DNA from: Acidimicrobiales bacterium
GTDB taxonomy: Bacteria > Actinomycetota > Acidimicrobiia > Acidimicrobiales > SHLQ01
DNA length: 64,000 nt
Direction: 5' to 3'
Assembly (NCBI GenBank): GCA_020629635.1
Contig: JAHDCX010000002.1
Location: 221,726-285,725 of the forward strand
The notes under the pieces were generated by a model. The model was not told the DNA's origin. It worked only from the letters and a program-made list of their open reading frames with translations, and made no database searches. Shown here piece after piece: positions 1-9,251 of the stretch. Numbering within the stretch: position 1 is the first letter of the stretch; every line of letters begins with the position of its first letter. Made by a program: the position numbers and the translations under genes.

Positions 1-465
1 GCGGCGGGCGCGGGCACTCAACTCGAGCGGTGTGCCTGCGGTCGGGATGCCTTCGGGGAAGATGATCGGTTCGAAGAGGAACAGCGACGTGAACGATCCG
101 GGCAAGGAGCGTTCTGCGCCGACGAGCGCCGCGCCACCCATCGAGTGCCCGAAGCCATGTACCACGCCGTCGTGCCGCCGGCCGAGCTCGGCGCGGATGG
201 TCGCCACGTCGGAGGCCATGTGCATCCAGTCGAAGCCGTCGTCGGTGGTCGGCGCGTCGGCTTCGCCGTGGGCCCGGAAGTCCATCGCGTAGACCCTGAA
301 GTGGTCCGTGAGTTCGTTGGCGAACGCACGGTAGACCCGACCGAGAAATCCCGTCGCGTGCGCGATGAGGAGCACATCGCCGGTGCCGCCAAAGTCGTGG
401 AGGGCGAGGGAGAGGTCGCCGTTGTCGACTCGTGTCGTGTGGGGCGAGGCGGGGGACGGGGTCAC
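1..465 (-). CDS. Alpha/beta hydrolase (3' end beyond window)
   Basis: The visible 155 codons show the N-terminal half of an alpha/beta-hydrolase. There is an early strand region with an oxyanion-like HATGF stretch near residue 36, and the nucleophile elbow GHSMGG at about 106-111 with the presumed catalytic Ser108. The acid and His of the triad lie beyond the left edge. A GTG start is chosen because its GTGA overlaps the stop of the upstream Nudix gene, which implies translational coupling. It is the last visible gene of the minus-strand run that begins at the TPP riboswitch. The substrate cannot be predicted; esterase, lipase and other activities share this fold. Confidence 0.8.
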   Translation of the reverse strand, partial: MTPSPASPHTTRVDNGDLSLALHDFGGTGDVLLIAHATGFLGRVYRAFANELTDHFRVYAMDFRAHGEADAPTTDDGFDWMHMASDVATIRAELGRRHDGVVHGFGHSMGGAALVGAERSLPGSFTSLFLFEPIIFPEGIPTAGTPLELSARARR

Positions 466-992
466 AGTCGCTCCCAGGTCCAGCGGAGGGGACGGTCGCC
501 GTCGTAGGGCATCGTGCCGTGGAACGTACGTGGGTCGCCGTCGAAGACCATCGGGACGAACCATCGATCACCTTCCCACATCGGGAGTTCGGCACTCGCG
601 CGCACGGCGGGGTCCTCATCACAGGCCTCGAGAAGCCGCCCCCGGTCGATCCACACGAGCGAGCCTTCGGGGTTTCTGTCGGGCGGCGTTCCCTCCCAGG
701 TCGTCGCCAAGAAGACGAAGCCGAGCCACTCCTCGTTGCGGGGTCCGAAGTTGGACCACGTGATCGTGCCACGGAGCGACAGATCGGTGAGTTCGAGCTC
801 GGCTTCTTCACGGACCTCACGGCGCACGCCTTCGCTGACGCCTTCGTCGACCTCGAGCTTGCCGCCGAGCCCGTTCACCTTGCCGTAGTGGTCGTCGTCG
901 GGCCGAGCGTCGCGGCGAATCATCAGCACTCGGTCGGATTCGGTGTCCCAGAGATAGGCGAGGGTGCCGACGATCGGGGTGTATCGGGTCAC
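462..992 (-). CDS. Nudix hydrolase
   Basis: This 176-residue protein carries a Nudix box at about residues 44-66: G44, E50, R58-E59 and the metal-binding pair E62-E63. The usual Gly near the end of the box is Glu65. Nudix enzymes hydrolyse nucleoside diphosphates linked to another moiety; the short N-terminal lead suggests a MutT-like cytosolic enzyme. The GTG start follows the stop of the HD gene directly, and the gene overlaps the hydrolase downstream, so the three form one transcription unit. Some Nudix enzymes act on thiamine-precursor pyrophosphates, and that idea is only suggested by the TPP riboswitch upstream of the run. Confidence 0.85.
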   Translation of the reverse strand: MTRYTPIVGTLAYLWDTESDRVLMIRRDARPDDDHYGKVNGLGGKLEVDEGVSEGVRREVREEAELELTDLSLRGTITWSNFGPRNEEWLGFVFLATTWEGTPPDRNPEGSLVWIDRGRLLEACDEDPAVRASAELPMWEGDRWFVPMVFDGDPRTFHGTMPYDGDRPLRWTWERL

Positions 993-1592
993 TCAGTTCA
1001 CCGCGATGTCGGTGGTCATGCCGATCGGCGCGACACCGTGCACACGGCTCGGCCGCGCGAAGAGTTCTTCCATCATCGGGACGAAGTCTTCGATTGGCAG
1101 CGTGTCGTAGTCGGGGTCGAAGCAGTTCTGGTCGTACTCGGCGCAGAACTTCACGCAGGCGTCGTAGTGCTCGTGGTCGCCGTAGACGTCGCGGGCGTTG
1201 CGGTCGCCGCCCATGTGGTGGAAGTAGTAGTAGCCCTGGAACAGGCCGTGGTGTTGCACGACCCAGTGCGTTTCGTCGTCGACGTAGGGCCGCAGCATCG
1301 CCGCGGCGGTGGCGCTGTGATTCTCCGGAGCGATCGCGTCGCCGACGTCGTGGAGCAGCGCGGCGACCACGAGGTCGAGCGACTCGTCGGCCCGAAGCGC
1401 CCGCGTCGCCGACTGGAGGGAGTGTTGGTACCGGTCGATCTGATAGCCGAGCTTGGGGCCCTCCATCACCTTCAGCAGGTTGACCATGTTCTCGACGAGC
1501 TCACCCTGCGAGTGGGCGGTGTAGTGGGCACCGAGGAACTCGTAGTCCTCCTTGGTGCCGTCTTCCATGCGGGTCCAGCTCACGTGCTCCAT
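993..1592 (-). CDS. HD-domain protein (PhnZ/MIOX-like subgroup possible)
   Basis: This 199-residue protein has His57 in a QHSLQ context and the paired His81-Asp82 in ALLHDVGD, with further His near 92 and 114-115 as in HD metal sites. The QHSLQ helix followed by the ALLHD motif resembles PhnZ-type mixed-valence diiron oxygenases as well as HD phosphohydrolases. That likeness is from memory and not from an alignment. It starts 43 bases after thiP and is followed immediately by the Nudix gene, so it probably shares the thiB promoter. Oxygenase and phosphohydrolase roles both remain open. Confidence 0.75.
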   Translation of the reverse strand: MEHVSWTRMEDGTKEDYEFLGAHYTAHSQGELVENMVNLLKVMEGPKLGYQIDRYQHSLQSATRALRADESLDLVVAALLHDVGDAIAPENHSATAAAMLRPYVDDETHWVVQHHGLFQGYYYFHHMGGDRNARDVYGDHEHYDACVKFCAEYDQNCFDPDYDTLPIEDFVPMMEELFARPSRVHGVAPIGMTTDIAVN

Positions 1593-1635
1593 GCGGCCAG
1601 AGGATCCGCGATGCGGCGGGCCGTGTCAAGGCCGG

Positions 1636-3246
1636 TCAGAGTCCGGCCCGCTGGTCGCGGTCGACAGCGAACACGGCTGCCACCGTCACGACGGTCAGCA
1701 CGCAGCTCAACGCCATGGCTTGTCCCTGCAGAACGTCGCCCGGTTGGCTGAGGAGTCGCTCGATGGCGAGGGGCACCGTCATGTGGTCGGGGTCGCGGCC
1801 GACGAACGAGGTCGCGCCGAACTCTCCGAGCCCGACCGCCAACGCGAAGCCGGCGCCAGACAGCACCGCCGATCGTGCGATCGGCGCGTCGACGGTTCGG
1901 CGGATCGTCGCGGCATCGGCGCCAAGCGTGGCGGCCGCCTCGCGCATCGCGGGATCGATGGCTCGCAGCACCGGGACGACGGCTCGCACCACGAACGGCG
2001 CACCGATCAACGCTTGTGCGAGGGGGATGATCAACCACGAGCTGCGGAGTTCGATCACGTCGTCGTCGAATGCGAGCAGCATGCCGAAACCGAGCGTGAC
2101 CGCCGAGGTGCCGAGCGGCAACATCGACGCGAGGTCGGTGAGTCGGCGGCTACGGCGTGGCCCGAAGACGATCGCCATCGCCGCGCCCGCACCGATCACG
2201 GTCGCGAAGACCATGGCGAGGAGCCCGAAGGCGAGCGAGTTGAGGATCGCCCGGGCCGGGGTGACGGTGAGGAACGGCGGCCGATCCGTCAGGGATTCGA
2301 GGTGGTCGAGCCCCCACCCGTCCCCGGTCCTGAAGGCGCCTTCGAGCAGAGCGAGCATCGGCACGCACAAGAACGTGAGCGTGCCGCCGACGACGACGAG
2401 GCCGACGATTCGCTCTCTGGTCGACGCAAACGGAATCGCACGGTCGATCGCGAGGTCGTCGGGTCGATTGAGCCGTTGTCGGAGTCGCGCGTCCACCACG
2501 ACGAGCGCGGCCACGGTGACGAGTTGGATGATGGACAATGCCGCAGCCGTGCCGAAGTCGGTTCGAGAAACGGCGTGGCGGAAGATCTCGGTCTCGATCG
2601 TGCGGAATCGTGTGCCGCCGAGGATGAGCACCACGCCGAAGCTCGTGAAGCTGAACAGAAACACGATGACCGTTGCCGCCGCCAGGGCCGGGCGCAGGCG
2701 GGGGAGGGTGACCCGCCACATCGCCGTGGCCGCGCCGTCGCCGAGCATGCGAGCGGCGCGTTCCTGATCGGCAGCGAGTCCGGACCAGAAGCCGCCCACG
2801 GTTCGGACCACCACCGCAACGTTGAAGAAGACGTGTGCGGCAACGATCGCGGTCAACGAGCCCTGCAGGGCGAACGGCCCGTCGGTGAGCCCGGTCCGTT
2901 CGGCGGTGGCCAACATCGCGCTGGCGACGACGATGGTCGGCAGCACGAACGGGACGGTCACGAAGGCGCGGATCGCGCGACGTCCACGAAATCTGCGGTT
3001 GGCCAGCAGGGCGGACAACGGCAGGGCGAGGAACAGTGTCGCCATCGTCGAGAGGACGGCCTGGGTGATCGTGAACGTGATGGCGCGGCGGGTCGCTCGG
3101 GTCGTCAGCGGCCCGTCGGCCAGATCGATGCCTTCACGAATGCCCCGAACGAGGAGTTCGAGGACCGGCCATCCGTAGAGAACGAGGAGCGCGGCGAGCG
3201 GTGCGTACCACGCCCAGCGGGTCAGCCGAGCACGATGTCGTTCCAC
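1636..3246 (-). CDS. thiP: Thiamine ABC transporter permease
   Basis: This is a 536-residue inner-membrane permease with two fused permease halves, the layout and length of ThiP. The second cytoplasmic coupling loop is clear (EAAATLGADAATIRR, about 436-450), and a degenerate equivalent RMLGDGAATAMWRV lies in the first half. The GTG start at 3246 gives a normal N-terminus leading into the first membrane helix and overlaps thiB by 25 bases. A later CTG is less likely. Thiamine specificity rests on the TPP riboswitch upstream of thiB. The ATPase ThiQ is not visible between this gene and the window edge, so it must be encoded elsewhere or beyond 1. Confidence 0.88.
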   Translation of the reverse strand: MERHRARLTRWAWYAPLAALLVLYGWPVLELLVRGIREGIDLADGPLTTRATRRAITFTITQAVLSTMATLFLALPLSALLANRRFRGRRAIRAFVTVPFVLPTIVVASAMLATAERTGLTDGPFALQGSLTAIVAAHVFFNVAVVVRTVGGFWSGLAADQERAARMLGDGAATAMWRVTLPRLRPALAAATVIVFLFSFTSFGVVLILGGTRFRTIETEIFRHAVSRTDFGTAAALSIIQLVTVAALVVVDARLRQRLNRPDDLAIDRAIPFASTRERIVGLVVVGGTLTFLCVPMLALLEGAFRTGDGWGLDHLESLTDRPPFLTVTPARAILNSLAFGLLAMVFATVIGAGAAMAIVFGPRRSRRLTDLASMLPLGTSAVTLGFGMLLAFDDDVIELRSSWLIIPLAQALIGAPFVVRAVVPVLRAIDPAMREAAATLGADAATIRRTVDAPIARSAVLSGAGFALAVGLGEFGATSFVGRDPDHMTVPLAIERLLSQPGDVLQGQAMALSCVLTVVTVAAVFAVDRDQRAGL

Positions 3247-4331
3247 CGCTGGGTCCAGTCGTCGCGGTTCGCTTCGATCACGGCCGGATCCATCGTGAGG
3301 GCGTCGTCGACCAGTGGCCCGAATTCGACGAATGCCTCGGGGAGCTCGGCATCTCCGTTGGCGGGGTACACGAACATGTTGAGCGGAATGTCCTCTTGGA
3401 AGGTCGTGCCCAACATGAAGTCGATCAGCGCTGCTGCGGCTTCGGGGTGTTCGGTGCCTCGCAGGATCCCGGCGAATTCGATCTGTCGGAAGCAGCTCTC
3501 GTCGAGCACCCCGGTCGGGGGCGCGTCGACCGGGGGGTCGGCGAACAAGAATTCGGCCGGAGGACTGGAGGCATAGGACGTCACGATCGAACGGGCCCCG
3601 CCGCCCGCCGTGAATTCGCCGTAGTAGGCATCGCTCCAACCAGCGGTGATCGCCACGTCGTTGGCCACGAGGTCACGCCAGTAGTCCTCCCAGCCGTCCT
3701 CGCCGAACGTCGCGATCGACGCGAGCAGGAAGGCAAAGCCGGGCGAGGACGTCTCGGGATTCATCGTGGCGAACTGGCCGGCGTTCGAGCTGTCGGCCAG
3801 GTCGGCGAGCGAGGTCGGTGCCGAGCCGGGCAGCGCGTCGGTCCAGTAGTTCACGCACACGTCGCCGAAGTCGATCGGCGTCACCCGGTGGTGGGGGTCG
3901 AGTTCGAGGGCGTCGTCGACCGAGTCGAGGAGTCCGGATTCATAGGGAGTGAACAGGTCGGCCTCGAGACCTCGGCACAAGAAGGCGTTGTCGATTCCGA
4001 AGAGCACGTCGGCCGTCGGGTTTCCTGCCGTGAGCACGGCGGAGCTCACGACCTGGCCGGCGTCGCCTGCGGCGACCTGTTCGACCGTGATCCCGGTCTC
4101 GGCAGTGAAGGCTTCGAGGGTGCCTTCGGAGACGAAAAACGAGTCGTGGGTGGCGAGACGAAGCGTCGTGCCAGAGAGATCGGCATCGCCGGCTTCGACG
4201 GCGTCGAGGTTCGGGTCGTCGAAACACGCCTCCGACGCGGCGAAGTCATCGCCGGAACCGCAGGCTGCGGCGAGCAGCGCGACGACGAGGACGATCAACG
4301 CCGAACGACGTCGCGAATGAGTGGTGTGCAT
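3222..4331 (-). CDS. thiB: Thiamine ABC transporter substrate-binding lipoprotein
   Basis: This 369-residue extracellular binding protein has a lipoprotein signal peptide with a lipobox ending at Cys24 (LLAAAC). The mature part has the type 2 periplasmic-binding features of ThiB, including the early segment LATHDSFFVSEGTLEAF and the later Tyr/Trp-rich DAYYGEF region. The ATG is set by a GGAGG Shine-Dalgarno that lies inside the last bases of the TPP riboswitch, so ligand binding could mask initiation. It overlaps thiP. Other PBP2 ligands would be possible from the protein alone; the riboswitch makes thiamine or its phosphates by far the best call. Confidence 0.92.
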   Translation of the reverse strand: MHTTHSRRRSALIVLVVALLAAACGSGDDFAASEACFDDPNLDAVEAGDADLSGTTLRLATHDSFFVSEGTLEAFTAETGITVEQVAAGDAGQVVSSAVLTAGNPTADVLFGIDNAFLCRGLEADLFTPYESGLLDSVDDALELDPHHRVTPIDFGDVCVNYWTDALPGSAPTSLADLADSSNAGQFATMNPETSSPGFAFLLASIATFGEDGWEDYWRDLVANDVAITAGWSDAYYGEFTAGGGARSIVTSYASSPPAEFLFADPPVDAPPTGVLDESCFRQIEFAGILRGTEHPEAAAALIDFMLGTTFQEDIPLNMFVYPANGDAELPEAFVEFGPLVDDALTMDPAVIEANRDDWTQRWNDIVLG

Positions 4332-4334
4332 GGT

Positions 4335-4432
4335 GGCTCCCTCCGCTGGCATTACCCAGATCAGGTTCGGTCGGGTCGGTGGGCGGGCCCACCCTCTCAG
4401 CCCGTCCATCACACGAGCTCCCCGGGGTTGTG
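4335..4432 (-). ncRNA. TPP (THI-box) riboswitch
   Basis: Read on the minus strand, the element shows the conserved thi-box pieces in order: GGGGAGCTC at the start, GGGCTGAGAGGG, and the 3' half CCTGATCTGGGTAATGCC followed by AGCGGAGGGA. These are the invariant TPP-binding segments. The final GGAGGGA is also the ribosome-binding site of thiB four bases before its ATG, which suggests translational control with high TPP sequestering the site. No clear intrinsic terminator lies between aptamer and gene. Confidence 0.96.
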
Positions 4433-4505
4433 GGGTCGATGTTATCGCTACAGATGTGGGGCGCATTGCCGACGTCACAACCATGACTTCGATCGAGGAT
4501 CGATA

Positions 4506-5810
4506 GTGGGAAGACGGATCCGGATCGGCCTGTTGCCGGTCGGTGCGACGGCCATCGTCGGCTTCTTCGCGATCTTCCATGCCCGGAACACGGCGATCCC
4601 CTACGACCCGTTCGGGACCGAACGGGTGTGGTGGACCGCGGCGTATCTGCTCGTGTTCGTGGCGGCGGCGTACGGCTTTGGTCTGCCGGACATGGCCCGC
4701 ACCCGGCTCGGTGCGGCGGGTGCGGCGGTGGCGTCGGTCGCGGCCGCGACGGTGTTCGTGTCGCTCGCGCAGCTCGCGCTCTCTTCGCCTCTGCTGCCCC
4801 GCATGGTGGTGGGCGGATCGTCGCTGGCGCTGATCCCCTTTGCCCTGTTGTGCTGGCGGATCCAGGTCGACGTGAATGCGGCGGTGACACCGAACGTCTA
4901 TGTGGTCGCCGATCCCGATGCCGCCGCGGCACTGCACACGGATCTCGACGACGCCGGCGCGGCGGTGCTCGTTGGACGGACCACTCCTGACGACCTCGTC
5001 GATCTCGGCGTGGGCGGCCTGCGCCGGGCCTTCGACGCCGCAGGCGCGGACATGTTGGTCATCGATGCACACGCGCTCGCCCGCGAAGCGATCCTCGAGC
5101 AGATTTGGGCGTTGCACGCCGACGGCGTCCGGATCCGCACGCTGTCGTCCTTCTCTGAAGAGCGGTTGGGCAAGATCCCGGTGCTCGAGATGCAGGCGCT
5201 GTCGCTGCTCTTCGACGTGGGCGAGCTGCACCGTCGGCGGTATGCCCGGATGTCTCGATTGCTCGACCTCGCCGCAGCGATCGTGCTGCTTCCCCTGCTG
5301 GGTGTGTGTGCCGTGCTGATCTGGACGGTCAACCACGTCGGCAACAAGGGGCCGCTCTTCTACACCCAACCGCGCATCGGCAAGGGTGGCGAGGAGTTTC
5401 GGATCATCAAGTTTCGCTCGATGGTGGAGGGCAAGCCGTCGGTGTGGACCGCCGAGGGCGACGACCGCATCACCCCGGTGGGGCAGCTGCTCCGCCGCTC
5501 CCACCTCGACGAGCTCCCGCAGGTGTGGAACATCGTCCGTGGCGACTGCTCGATCGTCGGGCCGCGACCCGAGCAACCGATGTACGTCGAACAGCTCCGA
5601 GACAAGATTCCGTTCTACGACGTGCGGCATCGAATCCGCCCGGGCCTGACCGGGTGGGCGCAGACCAACTACGGCTACGGCGCCGACGAGGCGGATGCGC
5701 TCGAGAAGCTCCAGTACGACCTGTACTACCTGCGCCACCAGTCGCTGTCGCTCGACATCCGGATCCTGGTCCGAACCATCCGAACGCTCATCTTGTCGCC
5801 GGGTCGCTGA
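4506..5810 (+). CDS. Polyprenyl-phosphate sugar-1-phosphate transferase
   Basis: This 434-residue membrane protein has about four N-terminal helices (residues 5-120), a CoA/NAD-binding-like middle domain and a C-terminal bacterial sugar transferase domain. The last begins at a membrane helix (LDLAAAIVLLPLLG) and contains GPLFYTQPRIGKGG, FRIIKFRSM, the catalytic Asp-Glu in SHLDELPQ, and SIVGPRPEQP. Such WbaP/PssY-type enzymes start exopolysaccharide or O-antigen repeat units by moving a sugar phosphate to undecaprenyl phosphate. GTG at 4506 is used with GAGG about seven bases upstream. It is followed head-on by two minus-strand membrane genes. Confidence 0.9.
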   Translation: MGRRIRIGLLPVGATAIVGFFAIFHARNTAIPYDPFGTERVWWTAAYLLVFVAAAYGFGLPDMARTRLGAAGAAVASVAAATVFVSLAQLALSSPLLPRMVVGGSSLALIPFALLCWRIQVDVNAAVTPNVYVVADPDAAAALHTDLDDAGAAVLVGRTTPDDLVDLGVGGLRRAFDAAGADMLVIDAHALAREAILEQIWALHADGVRIRTLSSFSEERLGKIPVLEMQALSLLFDVGELHRRRYARMSRLLDLAAAIVLLPLLGVCAVLIWTVNHVGNKGPLFYTQPRIGKGGEEFRIIKFRSMVEGKPSVWTAEGDDRITPVGQLLRRSHLDELPQVWNIVRGDCSIVGPRPEQPMYVEQLRDKIPFYDVRHRIRPGLTGWAQTNYGYGADEADALEKLQYDLYYLRHQSLSLDIRILVRTIRTLILSPGR

Positions 5811-5817
5811 CCGATCC

Positions 5818-7464
5818 TCAGCGGTCGCGCACGAACTTGACCATCGTCGCTTCGAAGACCTCGAGATCGGCCAACACCACCGTCGGTCGATAGCCGTCCA
5901 GATGCCCGTCGATACTCGTATGTGAGATCCACACGAGGCGTTCGACATCGTGTTGGGCGAGGAGCTCGGCGAGCGCCGCCTGGTCATCACGGGGGCCCGC
6001 GCTGAGCCACTTCCGTTCGAGCGCCAGCTCTCCGAGCTCGCGGGCACGTGACGAGTTGTGCCAGACGACGATGTCGTCGGGCGAGGTGCGTTCTTCGATC
6101 GTGGCGGCGACCTCGCCGATGGCGTTCGTGCGTTCGACCGTGTTCCAGACGCCGACGCCGGTCACGCCGACCGCACACGCCACGACGAGGACCGTGATCG
6201 ACCTCGACCGAGACGACAGCCACGACAGGCCGAGCACGGTCAGCACCAGGCCGGTCGGGAGGAGGTATCGCCCTCCCCATTGGGGAAGCGCTCCGGAGGG
6301 AAACGCGGTCGCCAGCACCAGCGGAAGGGGCGCCACCCCGAGCCCGAGGATCAGCCATCGGGACTGATGAAGGCCACCGACGAGACCGAAGACTGCGGCG
6401 GGTGCAGCGATGGCGAGTCCGGGCACGAAACCGGGTCCGGTGAAGACGAACAGGACGCCGAAGACGAACCAGACCGCGCCCATGGTGAGCGCAGGTCGTT
6501 CGACGTCAGCGTCTCGGACGAGCGCGACCGCGACGACGGTCGCGGTCGAGACGAGCGCGACTGCCATGACGAGGACGACGGTGGCCCACGACGCTCGTGG
6601 GATCACGGTCGTCGCGATGGCCGAAAGGAGCCGGTCGACCGGTGCCGTTCCGCTCTCACTGATCGTTCCGCTGCCACGGTCGAGTCGAGCGATTCCTCCG
6701 AGCTGAGCCACCTCCGCTGCGGTGTGTGCGGCGAGGGGGACGACGGTCGCCGCGAGCATGGCCAGGCCCCGCCCCGCGGCCGCCGAGATCTCCCGTCGAG
6801 GTGCGAGCACGCTGACCAGCACGATTCCGGCAACGAAGCCATACACGAGGGCTTCTTGGCGCATCGTCGCGGCGAGCCCGTACGCAAGACCGGCCACGAT
6901 CGGCCCAGACCATGGTCGGGTCTGATCGAGGGAGTCGTGCACGCCGAGCATCCCGGCCACCATCAGCGCGAGCCCCCAAGAGTGCTCCCAGAAGTCGAGG
7001 GCGTAGATCGTGGCCGGGGAGGCCAACCCGACCACCCACGTCGACAGCGCGCCCGATGACGTCGGGTCGAGGCGTCGATGCAATGCGCCGGCCATCAGTG
7101 CCGCGGTGACCGATCCGAGCATCGGGATCAGCAGCGCCAGTCGTGGCCCGCCGAGCGCCCAGAGGGGCCGGGCCGCGTGCAGCATCGTCAACGACGTCGA
7201 GTTGATCCACGTGCCGTTCGAGGTGTTGGACGTGAACGAGAACGGGTGATGTCGCCCCGTCGGATCATGTTCCTCGAACCAGTAGCCGATGTCGGGATCC
7301 CAATCGCCGCCGTCGACCATCGCCGCGACGCTGATCGTCTTTCCGCCGACGTCGGTCGACAGATGGCCCGCCGGGTCGAGGAGCATCGACACGAGTCCGT
7401 AGGCCGCGAGCAGCACCAGCGCGATGACGGCCGGCCGCTCGAGAGCGCCGCCGGGTTCACCCAT
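5818..7464 (-). CDS. Multi-pass membrane protein, GT-C-like (paralogue B)
   Basis: This 548-residue protein has roughly ten hydrophobic helices and a soluble C-terminal tail. It is a clear paralogue of the gene upstream: both share TDVGGKT, WDPDIGYWFE, NGTWIN-TSLTML, DFWEHS, ATMRQEAL-GFVAG and QWGGRYLL in the same order. An acidic extracytoplasmic first loop followed by many helices is the pattern of GT-C glycosyltransferases (PMT/ArnT class), although no catalytic residue can be proved. Its start overlaps the end of the paralogue by eight bases. The location between a polyprenyl sugar transferase and glycogen synthase fits glycan assembly. Confidence 0.8.
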   Translation of the reverse strand: MGEPGGALERPAVIALVLLAAYGLVSMLLDPAGHLSTDVGGKTISVAAMVDGGDWDPDIGYWFEEHDPTGRHHPFSFTSNTSNGTWINSTSLTMLHAARPLWALGGPRLALLIPMLGSVTAALMAGALHRRLDPTSSGALSTWVVGLASPATIYALDFWEHSWGLALMVAGMLGVHDSLDQTRPWSGPIVAGLAYGLAATMRQEALVYGFVAGIVLVSVLAPRREISAAAGRGLAMLAATVVPLAAHTAAEVAQLGGIARLDRGSGTISESGTAPVDRLLSAIATTVIPRASWATVVLVMAVALVSTATVVAVALVRDADVERPALTMGAVWFVFGVLFVFTGPGFVPGLAIAAPAAVFGLVGGLHQSRWLILGLGVAPLPLVLATAFPSGALPQWGGRYLLPTGLVLTVLGLSWLSSRSRSITVLVVACAVGVTGVGVWNTVERTNAIGEVAATIEERTSPDDIVVWHNSSRARELGELALERKWLSAGPRDDQAALAELLAQHDVERLVWISHTSIDGHLDGYRPTVVLADLEVFEATMVKFVRDR

Positions 7465-9193
7465 GTTCGGATCCGCGGTCTTCGGACGTGGCGAGTCGAT
7501 GCACGGTGCGTCCCCGTGACTCGAAGCCCTCGTCGAGCTGCTCGATCTCGATGTAGCCGGGGAACGTTCGGTGCTCCGACGACTGGTTCGTCACGAGAAA
7601 GAACTCGTCGACCCCCTCAGCCCGGAGCAGGTCGCCGAGCACTCGCCGGTCCTCGTCGGTTCCGGCGCTCAGCCAACGCTGGTCGAGCGACCGTTCGCCG
7701 AACTCGCGGCTGAAATGGGGGTTCCGCCAAACGACGACGGAGTCGTTCGATGCCTCGAGGAACGCGTCGAGCTCGGCCCCGGCGCTCCGCGACCGATCGA
7801 CGACGAACACGGCACCGACGAGCGTCACCATGACGGCGATTGCCGCGACCGCCCGGAAGAGTTGTGGCGACCGCGCCCGAAGCCACGCATGGCCGAGGAC
7901 GGTGAGGATGATGCCCGGCGTCAGGAGGTAGCGGCCGCCCCATTGCACGAGCAACCCGTCGGTGAAGGCGGTGGCGAGGACGAGCGGGATCGGGGCGAGA
8001 CCGAGCGCCAGAACGAGCCATCTCCGCTGGTCGAGTCCGCCGACGATGCCGAAGAGGGCAAAGGGCATTGCGACGAAGAGCCCCGGCACGAACGTGAAGC
8101 CGAGTTGGAGACTCAGCAGCCACCAGAGTGCCCAGCTCGCCGCGAGGCCGATCAGGATCGGCCGAATCGTCTCGTCGCCACGATCCGGCGACCGACGGGC
8201 CCACAGCGCAGCTGCACCGAAGGCGAGGACGATTGCCCCGCTCGAGACGACGGCGATCGGATGAAGGCTGCCGAAGGCGCTCGCAAGCTGGGTGAATGCC
8301 GCGACCAGCCGCTCGCTCGCGCCGGACCCTGCCGTCTCGAGCGTGGCCGTACTCCGCGCTGTCCGACCGAGCTCACCGAGCACGTGTTGTTCGAGGATCG
8401 TGTGGGCGCCGATCGGCGCGAGGGCGCCCACGATCATCGCTACGCCCGACGGGACGAGCGCACCCAAAGTTTGGCGCCCGCGCCATCCGACGACCGCGAG
8501 CGCGCAGCCGGCGACGAAGCCGGAGATCAGTGCTTCTTGTCGCATCGTTGCGGCCAGGCCGAAGCACAGGCCGGCGAGGAGCGGTTCTCGGAGCCGCCAC
8601 CGCTTCGTACTATCGAGTGTCAGGACTGCTCCGGCCGTCATCGCAGCGGCGGCGATCGAGTGCTCCCAGAAGTCGAGCCCGTACAGGAGCAGCGGCGAGC
8701 CGACACCGACGAGGAGGATGACCTCGTGTGCGCGGTCGGGACCGGCGATACGCCGATGCAACGCGGCCGCGGCGAGCGCCGCCAGCAGCGTCCCGATCAG
8801 CGGAAGCAGGATTGCCGCTCGGACGCCGCCGATCGCCCACAGAGGCCGTGCGGCGTACAACATCGTGAGCGACGTCGTATTGATCCACGTGCCGTTCGTG
8901 GTTTGGCGAGATTTCGCAATCGGATGAAACCGGCCCTCGGGATCCTGGGCCTCGAACCAGTACCCGATGTCGGGGTCCCAGCCGCCACCGGCGTCCATTG
9001 CGGCCATGCTGGCGGTCTTGCCGCCGACGTCGGTCAGAAGATGGGCCTGAGGGTTGATCGTGAGGAGTCCAATCACCAGCACCACCAGGACGGCGCCGAT
9101 CGACTGCACCACACGGCTCGGGGCTCTCGACAGCTCCGACGGAGGCGACGCGGCGGAGTCGGGGCGCGGCTCCACACGCGAATCGAGCGACAT
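7457..9193 (-). CDS. Multi-pass membrane protein, GT-C-like (paralogue A)
   Basis: This 578-residue integral membrane protein is the first of a tandem pair arising by gene duplication. It starts with a cytoplasmic tail, then a helix near residues 30-45, the conserved loop TDVGGKT...WDPDIGYWFE, and about ten more helices before a soluble end. The internal ATG at 9193 (MSLDSRV) is preferred because farther upstream starts run into the divergent glgA promoter. The position of the conserved Asp-rich loop after helix 1 recalls GT-C enzymes that use lipid-linked sugar donors. The donor and acceptor are unknown. Confidence 0.8.
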   Translation of the reverse strand: MSLDSRVEPRPDSAASPPSELSRAPSRVVQSIGAVLVVLVIGLLTINPQAHLLTDVGGKTASMAAMDAGGGWDPDIGYWFEAQDPEGRFHPIAKSRQTTNGTWINTTSLTMLYAARPLWAIGGVRAAILLPLIGTLLAALAAAALHRRIAGPDRAHEVILLVGVGSPLLLYGLDFWEHSIAAAAMTAGAVLTLDSTKRWRLREPLLAGLCFGLAATMRQEALISGFVAGCALAVVGWRGRQTLGALVPSGVAMIVGALAPIGAHTILEQHVLGELGRTARSTATLETAGSGASERLVAAFTQLASAFGSLHPIAVVSSGAIVLAFGAAALWARRSPDRGDETIRPILIGLAASWALWWLLSLQLGFTFVPGLFVAMPFALFGIVGGLDQRRWLVLALGLAPIPLVLATAFTDGLLVQWGGRYLLTPGIILTVLGHAWLRARSPQLFRAVAAIAVMVTLVGAVFVVDRSRSAGAELDAFLEASNDSVVVWRNPHFSREFGERSLDQRWLSAGTDEDRRVLGDLLRAEGVDEFFLVTNQSSEHRTFPGYIEIEQLDEGFESRGRTVHRLATSEDRGSEHG

Positions 9194-9251
9194 CGTTGCC
9201 AATCGGCCCGCATGTGCGGAGTGTGAGAGGCACGAGACGCAATACTCGTGC

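Noticed and set aside
432-1751. 439-codon plus-strand open frame
   Set aside because: It is antisense to the Nudix and HD genes, whose motifs are clear. Long antisense frames are usual at this GC content.
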